Assembly: GCA_002309615.1 (NCBI GenBank)
Contig: DBXT01000019.1
Coordinates: forward strand, 1 to 13,735
Direction of reading: 5' to 3'
DNA length: 13,735 nucleotides
Source of the DNA: Bacteroidales bacterium UBA1205
GTDB taxonomy: Bacteria > Bacteroidota > Bacteroidia > Bacteroidales > WCHB1-69
A program made the position numbers and the translations under genes. This document shows, piece after piece, positions 1 to 6,265 of this stretch. Below the pieces are notes generated by a model that did not search any database, was not told where the DNA came from, and saw only the letters and a program-made list of their open reading frames with translations. Each line of letters opens with the position of its first letter. Positions within the stretch are counted from its first letter, which is position 1.

Positions 1-142
1 TTTGTTGATTGATGGCAGTGGGAGCCGGCAATGCCATTTCCACACCATTGCGAAGCGTCTTGGGCATGTTTGGGGTACTTCACATAAGGTTTAAATCATT
101 GCTTGATGAATATATATTCGATTTTAACAAACGACAATAACT
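1..142. other. Unassigned downstream flank of the cluster
   Basis: No gene can be assigned here. Base composition changes sharply: 41 of the first 80 bases are G or C, but only 15 of the next 60. On the minus strand an ATG at 67 opens a frame to the window edge (MPKTLRNGVEMALPAP...), which could be the start of the next gene. On the plus strand a frame entering from the left edge ends at a TAA at 92-94 (...HTIAKRLGHVWGTSHKV), which could be the tail of a convergent gene. All three minus-strand frames are open over the last 60 or so bases, so frame openness does not decide. I recognise neither peptide. No convincing terminator hairpin follows the last cluster gene; a 12-base palindrome at 108-119 lacks a T-run. 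Confidence 0.4.
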
Positions 143-1582
143 TTATAAAAAAGAAAATGCGGGAGCGGTAACATCAAGCCGTGGCCATGTAGGAATATCC
201 GGTTCTATCATTGCCGCTGTCTGAAAGGCAGAAACAGTGGTTCCCATAATACCATGCAATATCATGGATTGTCCGGTAATGTACAATCCTTTTAAGGGTG
301 TACGCGGTTGGAACATGGTGGTAATAGGAGATTTATAATCTTTGGTTACACCGAATGCCGAACCTTGATAGGCATTGATATAATTTTTCCATGTTAAAGG
401 GGTGGATGTCCAATAATTCAACACGGCATTCCGCAGGTCGGGAATAGCCGATTCAGCCAAAGCTATACACTGCTCCGCTGTTTGGTGTTTGAACATGTCA
501 TAGCCATTATCCGGAACATTCATGCTTTGACGGTTCCTTTTCTGCACTTTGTGCCACATCATAGGGGTAAGCAGATCCATAGCATTTTGCTCGGGATAAT
601 AATGTACCATCAGATGTTGCACTTCAGGAGTATCCATGTTCCACATATCAGCCTCTTTGGCATGAACATATATCGGTTCGTTCTGCATTGGGATCACTCC
701 TGATTTTAGTTTAATATTCACCGTAAAACATCCCATAGAGCACAACAAATTAGATATCCTGCGAACATACACTTTGTTTACAGCGGTATCGGATGCAAAA
801 AGCCCGACGGTAAGTATAGGATTAATGGCAGCTATAACTATATCCGCATCTATAGTAGTGCCATCTTGCATTTTTACTCCTGCTACTACCCCGTTTTTTT
901 CTAATATCTGCGTTATTTTACTATTGCAATATATACAACTGCCGCTATTTTCTATCCCTTGCACCAAATGGTCAAGCATGGGCTGACTGCCTTCTGCCAA
1001 TCTACAGGTGGAAGTAATAAAACTGTTCATTATTTCAGCATAGGCAAAGAGAGGTAAATAGTCCTTGTTCATTTCCATTATCATAGAAGGACTTGATAGT
1101 ATGTCTCGCAATTGAGGGTCGGCAATGGTATGGGATAAAAAATTCCATGCTCCTTGCTCCCAATACGGCATAGTATCTTTAATAGGACACGATACTATCG
1201 CTTTAAATGTTTGAAAATACCGTCGCAGGTTGTTTTTTTCGTGTGGGAACATATCCGAAAAATAACGAAAAAATTCTTCATGACCACAAGGTAAAACATA
1301 GGAGGTATTGTTTAAGAACACTCCTTGATTTCGAAGTTGTATCCATGGTAATTTCAACAAATCCAATTCTTTAAAAAAATAATACATAGGATTTGTCTCT
1401 ACTAATCCGCCCACTATATGAAAGCCGGTATCAAAACGTATGCCACCTCTGTTAAATGCTTGCAAACATCCGCCCACGTGACTACTCTGCTCCAATATGG
1501 TAACATCATATCCCCTTTTGGACAATAAATATCCTGTAACCAAGCCGCCCCAACCGGCACCTATTATCACCACACGTTTCAT
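143..1582 (-). CDS. FAD-dependent oxidoreductase, phytoene desaturase/retinol saturase-like
   Basis: This 479-residue protein begins with a Rossmann FAD-binding motif (GAGWGG, residues 8-13) and an acidic residue (E31) after the second beta strand, where the ribose of FAD is bound. 'HVGGCL' follows at 35-40. Near the C-terminus (about 432-455) is the block 'GLYITGQSMILHGIMG', typical of the CrtI/RetSat-type amine-oxidase superfamily. The length is normal for that group. Members desaturate, saturate or isomerise polyene chains, so a role in tailoring the polyene tail or aryl head is likely, but the reaction cannot be read from the sequence. There is no signal peptide; the N-terminal hydrophobic stretch is the FAD fold. 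The ATG overlaps the TGA of the preceding hotdog gene (ATGA), which fixes the start and shows coupling. It is the last recognisable gene of the operon. Confidence 0.85.
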   Translation of the reverse strand: MKRVVIIGAGWGGLVTGYLLSKRGYDVTILEQSSHVGGCLQAFNRGGIRFDTGFHIVGGLVETNPMYYFFKELDLLKLPWIQLRNQGVFLNNTSYVLPCGHEEFFRYFSDMFPHEKNNLRRYFQTFKAIVSCPIKDTMPYWEQGAWNFLSHTIADPQLRDILSSPSMIMEMNKDYLPLFAYAEIMNSFITSTCRLAEGSQPMLDHLVQGIENSGSCIYCNSKITQILEKNGVVAGVKMQDGTTIDADIVIAAINPILTVGLFASDTAVNKVYVRRISNLLCSMGCFTVNIKLKSGVIPMQNEPIYVHAKEADMWNMDTPEVQHLMVHYYPEQNAMDLLTPMMWHKVQKRNRQSMNVPDNGYDMFKHQTAEQCIALAESAIPDLRNAVLNYWTSTPLTWKNYINAYQGSAFGVTKDYKSPITTMFQPRTPLKGLYITGQSMILHGIMGTTVSAFQTAAMIEPDIPTWPRLDVTAPAFSFL

Positions 1583-1920
1583 ACTATCTCAGCTTTTAAT
1601 CGCATCAACAGTTGCTCCCCGAAGACAACCGTGGCAATCCATTTGTCCTCATTATTTGTAAATGTTAATTGCAGATGCTTGTGTACATTCGGATTGATGG
1701 GTGAAATAAATTTACACTGGTGTATTTTTGAAAATTGAATTTCCCGTTGCAGCAGGGAAGAAATACATTGACGTATCATTTCTATACTGCACGCACCCGG
1801 AGCTATGGGATGATTAGGGAAATGCCCTGCATATACTTCACAATCGGGTATCAATGATACATCAAAACATGCCTTTTTGTCAGTTATCTGCTTTTTATCA
1901 ACTTTATAATAATTCTGCAT
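1579..1920 (-). CDS. Hotdog 3-hydroxyacyl-ACP dehydratase subunit, FabA/FabZ-like (ApeI-like)
   Basis: A 113-residue single hotdog domain. It carries the FabA/FabZ active-site signature 'GHFPNHPIAPG' at about 32-42, with the expected catalytic His33. The acidic partner is probably Glu47 in 'CSIEMIRQC', on the central helix. 'KFISPINPN' (70-78) matches the strand that in FabZ proteins reads 'KFrrPV.PG'. The protein is shorter than housekeeping FabZ (about 140-150). In characterised aryl polyene systems two unequal hotdog proteins, ApeI and ApeP, form a heterodimeric dehydratase. The pair here (this gene and the one directly before it) fits that arrangement by order and size; this protein resembles the ApeI side. 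It would dehydrate 3-hydroxyacyl-ACP intermediates in the cytoplasm. Its ATG follows the TAA of the upstream gene with no intervening base. Confidence 0.83.
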   Translation of the reverse strand: MQNYYKVDKKQITDKKACFDVSLIPDCEVYAGHFPNHPIAPGACSIEMIRQCISSLLQREIQFSKIHQCKFISPINPNVHKHLQLTFTNNEDKWIATVVFGEQLLMRLKAEIV

Positions 1921-2346
1921 TTATTCTCCTATTACTACCACTTTTATTTGTCCTGCACACACTCTTTCTCCGTTCGCTTCCGAGCGTACCTCCAACAATG
2001 AAATGTTATCCACTTCGGCAAGCATTTCTATATAAGTAATAAGTTTATCTCCTAATACGGGCAGATTTTTTACCTCAAAATTCTTAATTTCGCCTATGTA
2101 GCCTATTTGAGCTGGCTTGCCTGTATGATAATTGCGGGCTCCTAACAATGCTGCAGCCGATTGTGCGGCATGTTCCACCAAACCGGCCTCCAACAACCTA
2201 TTATGATGAATAAACCAATTGTCGGAATGAATGGTTAGGCTGGCTATTGCCGAAGTTTCACTCACTATTTTCACTCCGTCTATCATAATTATAGGACGGC
2301 GTTGCGGTATTAGCTGTTCTATGTTATCTTGAGTATATTCTATCAT
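1921..2346 (-). CDS. Hotdog dehydratase partner subunit (ApeP-like)
   Basis: A 141-residue hotdog-fold protein. Near the N-terminus 'IPQRRPIIMID' (about 13-23) corresponds to the FabZ 'LPHRyPFLLVD' motif. 'FIHHNRLLEAGLVEHAAQSAAAL' (about 45-67) covers the hot-dog helix, with His47/48 and Glu59 as candidate catalytic residues. The canonical GHFPxxPxxPG signature is missing. 'IGYIGEIKNFEV' and 'GDKL' (about 81-102) match the later strands of the family. It most resembles the divergent dehydratase partner (ApeP type) of aryl polyene clusters, expected to pair with the following gene product. I chose ATG at 2346, which forms a TGATG stop-start with the upstream ketosynthase; the frame also contains a TTG one codon earlier, which I consider less likely. 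Confidence 0.78.
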   Translation of the reverse strand: MIEYTQDNIEQLIPQRRPIIMIDGVKIVSETSAIASLTIHSDNWFIHHNRLLEAGLVEHAAQSAAALLGARNYHTGKPAQIGYIGEIKNFEVKNLPVLGDKLITYIEMLAEVDNISLLEVRSEANGERVCAGQIKVVVIGE

Positions 2347-3563
2347 CAAATAGCACGAATAATTAAAGTGGAATTAGTACCTCCGAATCCGAATGAATTG
2401 CTTAAAAAGGTATTAAAATGATGGTTTAAGCGTTCTGCCGCTATGTGCAATTTTCCACTATCTTCATCGGGGTAGTCAAAATTCAGATTAGCCGCCACAA
2501 AACCGCCTTGCATCATCAAAATGGAATATATCACTTCCGAGGCACCGGCCATCCACATTTCGTGTCCTGTTTGTGATTTGGTGGAAGTAACGGGTATGTT
2601 TGCATCGCCAAACACCTTATAAATAGCCTGAGCTTCTTTTTTGTCTCCCACCGGTGTGGAAGTAGCATGAGCGTTGATATATCCTATATCGTGAATATTT
2701 ATTCCTGCATCTTTAATACTCATTTCCAATGATTTTACAGGACCTTCTACATTAGGAGTGGAAATATGCTCGCCATTGGAAGAAAAGCCCCATCCTAACA
2801 CCTCAGCAATAATGGGAGCACCACGTTTTACGGCATGTTCATATTCTTCTAAAATCAACGTTGCCGCTCCTCCTGACGGTACTAAGCCGTCTCTGTCTTT
2901 ATCAAACGGTCGGGAGGCAGCAGAGGGAACATCTTCTCTGACAGAGAAAGCTGAAATGCCGTCAAAAGAGGCTACCGCATAAGGATTGGTTTCTTGCGTT
3001 CCTCCCACTATCACCATATTCTGCAAACCGTTTCTTATCATCATGGTTCCCAATCCTATGGAATGGCTGCTTGATGCACATGCCGCTGAAATGGTTAAAT
3101 TAATACCCCTTAAATGGAAAAGACAAGCCAAATTCATGCTTACTGTGGAATTCATGGATTTAAAAATAGTTCCTGCTCCGCACAATGTGGTATCTTTATA
3201 TTGGCGGATGCGATCTACACCCGTCACCACAGCTTCCGCCGTGGAATCGTTACCATATATCAAGCCCACATCTTCATGCAAAAAAAAGTCTTCGTCCACA
3301 CCGGCATTTTTTATCGCGTCCGCCGTTGCACAATATGCATACATCGCTTCTTCGGGCATGAGCGATCTTTGATGCCGGTCTAATACAGATTTTAAATCAG
3401 GCATAGGCACTTTTCCCGTTAACGCACTTCTAAAACCCATTTCGTGCCTGCTTGTATCCAATACCACTCCCGAAACACCGTTAAACAGCGATTGCTGCAC
3501 TGTATCCAAAGAGGTTCCTATACAAGAATATATTCCCATTCCGGTTATGACTACCCTTTTCAT
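2346..3563 (-). CDS. Beta-ketoacyl-ACP synthase, FabB-like
   Basis: A 405-residue protein with a complete KAS I/II thiolase fold and the full Cys-His-His triad: Cys162 in 'SAACASSS', His299 in 'YINAHATSTP' and His334 in 'STKSQTGHEMW', plus the conserved Lys329. The C-terminal 'LSNSFGFGGTNSTL' (387-400) closes the active site. The TGHE...AGASE...YSILM segment and the C-terminus look more like FabB than FabF. It should catalyse decarboxylative condensation of malonyl-ACP with acyl-ACP. Unlike the other two ketosynthases of this operon, it has ordinary length and no extension. In aryl polyene clusters a separate homodimeric ketosynthase (ApeR) supports the KS:CLF pair, and this gene is the best candidate for that role. 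The ATG overlaps the TGA of the LolA-like gene as ATGA. Confidence 0.9.
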   Translation of the reverse strand: MKRVVITGMGIYSCIGTSLDTVQQSLFNGVSGVVLDTSRHEMGFRSALTGKVPMPDLKSVLDRHQRSLMPEEAMYAYCATADAIKNAGVDEDFFLHEDVGLIYGNDSTAEAVVTGVDRIRQYKDTTLCGAGTIFKSMNSTVSMNLACLFHLRGINLTISAACASSSHSIGLGTMMIRNGLQNMVIVGGTQETNPYAVASFDGISAFSVREDVPSAASRPFDKDRDGLVPSGGAATLILEEYEHAVKRGAPIIAEVLGWGFSSNGEHISTPNVEGPVKSLEMSIKDAGINIHDIGYINAHATSTPVGDKKEAQAIYKVFGDANIPVTSTKSQTGHEMWMAGASEVIYSILMMQGGFVAANLNFDYPDEDSGKLHIAAERLNHHFNTFLSNSFGFGGTNSTLIIRAI

Positions 3564-4024
3564 CGCTTAGTATATTTCAAATTCATAAATTCTATGGTGG
3601 TTATGTCTCCGTTCAATTCTTTTAGCACCACTTTTTTTGCCACTCCAGAAGTTTCAAACGCTATGGTGATAGCGGAAAAAATACGTTTTAATTGTTTCTG
3701 CTTAGGTGTTAACACCAATTCCTGCTTATTCCATTCCATATTAAATTCTTTATCCAATACCGACACATCGCCGCTAACCGCTCTGCGAATTAAATCCAAC
3801 ATAGGAGCCGGCAATTGCAAAGAACTGTTGTTTTGATATTTCCATGTAATTTTATCAGGAGCGTTAAAAATAAAATGCCCGTATTGAATTTCCGGTTTCA
3901 TTAAAGCCATGGAAGTCTTGGTTTGACAAAAAGAAGCGTTAGCACTACTTAAATTAGCAATGCTCACTTGTGCAAACACACATAATTGACTCAAAAACAA
4001 AACTATCAATAATATCTTTTTCAT
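3560..4024 (-). CDS. LolA-like periplasmic lipoprotein-carrier-type protein
   Basis: A 154-residue exported protein. 'MKKILLIVLFLSQLCVFAQ' is a classic signal peptide with a probable signal-peptidase I site after Ala18 (FA|Q, common in Bacteroidota). Cys15 is not in a good lipobox, so a lipoprotein is unlikely. The mature part is beta-rich, with 'YGHFIFNAPDKITWKY' (48-63), which matches the LolA pattern 'G.f.y..P.kirW.Y', and 'LTPKQKQLKRIF' (105-116). LolA carries lipidated cargo across the periplasm, and aryl polyene clusters commonly include a LolA-like gene, so delivery of the finished lipid to the outer membrane is the natural inference. ATG 4024 overlaps the preceding TGA as ATGA and starts directly at the signal peptide. 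A longer in-frame reading from 4078 would spoil the signal peptide and is rejected. Confidence 0.8.
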   Translation of the reverse strand: MKKILLIVLFLSQLCVFAQVSIANLSSANASFCQTKTSMALMKPEIQYGHFIFNAPDKITWKYQNNSSLQLPAPMLDLIRRAVSGDVSVLDKEFNMEWNKQELVLTPKQKQLKRIFSAITIAFETSGVAKKVVLKELNGDITTIEFMNLKYTKR

Positions 4025-4377
4025 TTGGTAACCAAATAACATCCTAAAAGTATTAACAATATTCCCAGCCATTGCCAACCATTCACCTGCTCTTTAAATA
4101 CCCACATAGCAGCCCACATACCGAACACAAAACTTAATGCTGTTAAAGGATATGCATAGGAAAATTTGAAATGCCGGAGAATATACATCCATGTCAATCC
4201 GGCAGAAGTCATGGCAACACCGCAACCCAACAGCCACCAATTGGTAAGAATAGAATGAAGTATAAAATCTTTCCAACCTAAACTTCTATCCATATGCATC
4301 ACTCCCATTTTGAGTAACACTTGACCTATACACAATAAGGCGGATTGTATGATAGAAAAAATAATTAATCTAAGCAT
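4021..4377 (-). CDS. Four-helix EamA/SMR-like (DMT superfamily) membrane protein
   Basis: A 118-residue hydrophobic protein with four predicted membrane helices (about 2-25, 45-68, 73-95 and 100-117). 'AYPLTALSFVF' (75-85), followed by 'FKEQVNGWQWLGILLIL', is the usual second-half motif of EamA/small multidrug resistance proteins, including the ArnE/ArnF-type lipid flippases. At half the length of a normal EamA transporter, it would have to act as a dimer. In this operon, moving a lipid-linked polyene or its acceptor across the inner membrane is plausible; drug export cannot be excluded. The frame also extends upstream to 4440, but that adds a charged 21-residue head deep inside the ketosynthase gene. 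ATG 4377 overlaps that gene by 13 bases, in line with the other junctions, and begins at the first helix. Confidence 0.72.
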   Translation of the reverse strand: MLRLIIFSIIQSALLCIGQVLLKMGVMHMDRSLGWKDFILHSILTNWWLLGCGVAMTSAGLTWMYILRHFKFSYAYPLTALSFVFGMWAAMWVFKEQVNGWQWLGILLILLGCYLVTK

Positions 4378-6005
4378 ATCACACGGGCTTTGGTTATCAC
4401 TTTTGAACTTCTGTTTATCATTTTCAACAATGACTGCCAACGTTCATCCACTTCATCATAGGCACATACAAGAATGTTTTTCGCCATTCCTGCTTCTATG
4501 GCCGATCGAGCCTCTTTCATAGCTGTTTCCATCACATTACCGTCACTTGCAAAAGTCATATTATAACCCTTGCACTGCAACATCCTTGCGATGGTTCCTG
4601 CTGCTGAATTATGGGTGGAATTCATAAAAAAGGTAGGAGAAATATCCCGTTCTCCTTGTGTGGACAGCTGCTCTAAAATATTAATAGTGGGAATCATTCC
4701 TCCCCATTGTGTTCCTACTATAATACCGTCTATATTTTGTACTCCTGACAAGGATATTGCCTTATATGCCGCTACCATCAATTGTCGCATAGAGGAAGTC
4801 ATACGGCGTGCCTGCATCATGGGAATATACGCTGTAAAGTCTTCTTCTCCGGTGGTTTCCGCTTCTTCATATTCTTTCATGCGGGACAAAGCAATTGGAG
4901 GCAAGTCTATAGGCATAGCACTCAATATGATAGAGCTATCATTACCGCCAAAGCCGAATGCATTATTCATCACATGAACATAATGATTTTCCTGCAAGCG
5001 TAGCAAACTGAAAACACTTTCTATGCCACCGCTTGCCGAGGTGGTGTGTCCTGTCAGTGTTTTAGTGGATTCCACTATAGGCATGTTCGATGAGAAAACC
5101 CTTTGGATGGCATTTTGTTCACTTTCATCATTGTTGACGGTGGCTGTGCCGTGTGCGTTGATATAAGCAATATCATCAGGATGAAGATTTGCCATAGCAA
5201 GAGCTTTACTCATTGCTGAATAAGCCCCCTCACCGTCAGGAGAAGAGGTGGTGGCATGATAAGCATCACATGCATTGGCATATCCGGCCAAATAGCCGTA
5301 AATTTTAGCCTTGCGTTTTATTGCCGATTGTTCGTTCTCCAATACAAGATAGGCTGCACCCTCACCGAGATTGATGCCGTCTCTATCCGGCATAAACGGA
5401 CGACACAAGGAGCGGGAAAGTATTCCCAAAGAGGCAAATCCGTTCAAATGAAAACGTGTCATGGCTTCCGTACCGCCTACTATCACCTGCTGAGCCTTGC
5501 CTGTTCTTAATAGTCCGGCTCCGCAAATAACGGCATTTAACGCGGAAGAACATGCTGTTGACGGGGTGCCCGCGTCCGTTAATCCGCAACATTGTGCCAA
5601 TTTTGCAGTGGTATAACCTGCTTCGTGCTGACATATTAGCGAAATATTATCTTGGTTTCCTTGTCGCCAGGCATCATAATATTGTTCCGTAATATCCATG
5701 CCACCAACAGTAGTACCGTTAACAAGCGGTATTGCTCCATGTATATCCGCATCTTTAATAGCTTCTTTTAAAGCCACCAACCCTAACAGCACCGTGCGTG
5801 AAAGTTTTGATGAGGATACTCCTGCAAGGTCGGCAAGTTGATTACAAGTTAAAGGAAGCTCCCCTATAGGCCATTCTGTATGACTTGTCGGCAAAATTTT
5901 AGGCTCGCCTACTCCGCTTTTACCCTGAAGTAAACGTTCCTTATTTACCGCCAAGCCCACTCCTAATGCGGAGACTATTCCCACACCTGTAATGGCTATT
6001 CTCAT
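4365..6005 (-). CDS. Beta-ketoacyl-ACP synthase fused to a chain-length-factor-like half domain
   Basis: A 546-residue protein of two parts. Residues 1 to about 363 form a complete FabF-type ketosynthase with Cys152 ('STACSSA'), His285 ('YINAHGTATV'), Lys315, His320 ('TKTLTGHTTSASG') and a terminal 'GFGGNDSS'. After an acidic linker (about 376-391), residues 393-546 match the beta-ketoacyl synthase-like family Pfam PF13723: 'QARRMTSSMRQLMVAA', 'DISPTFFMNSTHNSAAG' and 'NILVCAYDEV'. In known aryl polyene clusters that domain is a separate chain-length-factor protein (ApeC). Here it has no catalytic Cys and appears fused in cis. It would control polyene length while the N-terminal part condenses malonyl-ACP units. 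The ATG overlaps the ACP stop as ATGA, so this ketosynthase and ACP should be made in step. No frameshift is visible at the domain join. Confidence 0.88.
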   Translation of the reverse strand: MRIAITGVGIVSALGVGLAVNKERLLQGKSGVGEPKILPTSHTEWPIGELPLTCNQLADLAGVSSSKLSRTVLLGLVALKEAIKDADIHGAIPLVNGTTVGGMDITEQYYDAWRQGNQDNISLICQHEAGYTTAKLAQCCGLTDAGTPSTACSSALNAVICGAGLLRTGKAQQVIVGGTEAMTRFHLNGFASLGILSRSLCRPFMPDRDGINLGEGAAYLVLENEQSAIKRKAKIYGYLAGYANACDAYHATTSSPDGEGAYSAMSKALAMANLHPDDIAYINAHGTATVNNDESEQNAIQRVFSSNMPIVESTKTLTGHTTSASGGIESVFSLLRLQENHYVHVMNNAFGFGGNDSSIILSAMPIDLPPIALSRMKEYEEAETTGEEDFTAYIPMMQARRMTSSMRQLMVAAYKAISLSGVQNIDGIIVGTQWGGMIPTINILEQLSTQGERDISPTFFMNSTHNSAAGTIARMLQCKGYNMTFASDGNVMETAMKEARSAIEAGMAKNILVCAYDEVDERWQSLLKMINRSSKVITKARVICLD

Positions 6006-6259
6006 TTGGTTCTGTGCTCTTTTATATACGCTGCCATGGTATCTATACTTTGCAAAGCAGCCTTTGATTCATTTTTATCTGCAAATTTAATACCATAATT
6101 CTTATCCATTATCATTATCAACTCTAAAGCATCTATCGAATCCAATCCCAAACCTTCTCCGAACAAAGGAGCTGTATCCTCTATATCTTCAGGTTTCATG
6201 TCTTCCAAATTAATAGCTTCGATAATTTGCTGTTTCAATTGCCTTTTAAGTTCTTCCAT
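6002..6259 (-). CDS. Acyl carrier protein (second ACP)
   Basis: An 85-residue acidic four-helix carrier protein. Ser41 in 'GLGLDSIDALELIM' is the phosphopantetheine attachment site, at the start of helix II. 'YGIKFADKNES' follows in the expected loop and helix III region. It would hold growing acyl or polyketide intermediates by thioester in the cytoplasm. It lies between the two long ketosynthases: 6 bases after the first and overlapping the second by 4 bases (ATGA). That position makes it the likely chain-elongation ACP. It differs clearly from the other ACP of the operon, which suggests two separate carrier roles, as with the ACP pair of aryl polyene systems. No phosphopantetheinyl transferase is encoded in the window, so activation must come from elsewhere. 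Confidence 0.92.
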   Translation of the reverse strand: MEELKRQLKQQIIEAINLEDMKPEDIEDTAPLFGEGLGLDSIDALELIMIMDKNYGIKFADKNESKAALQSIDTMAAYIKEHRTK

Positions 6260-6265
6260 AAAGCA

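Noticed and set aside
108..119. Palindrome GAATATATATTC as a terminator for the operon
   Set aside because: It is all A/T apart from its two outer pairs, has no loop and no following T-run on the minus strand.
2986..3372. Open frame of 128 codons on the plus strand
   Set aside because: It lies wholly antisense to the FabB-like ketosynthase, has no recognisable motif, and the minus-strand frame carries the complete catalytic triad.
4021..4440. Longer form of the small membrane protein beginning at 4440
   Set aside because: The extra 21 residues are charged, lie within the ketosynthase coding region and would precede the first membrane helix; the ATG at 4377 fits the short-overlap pattern of the operon.
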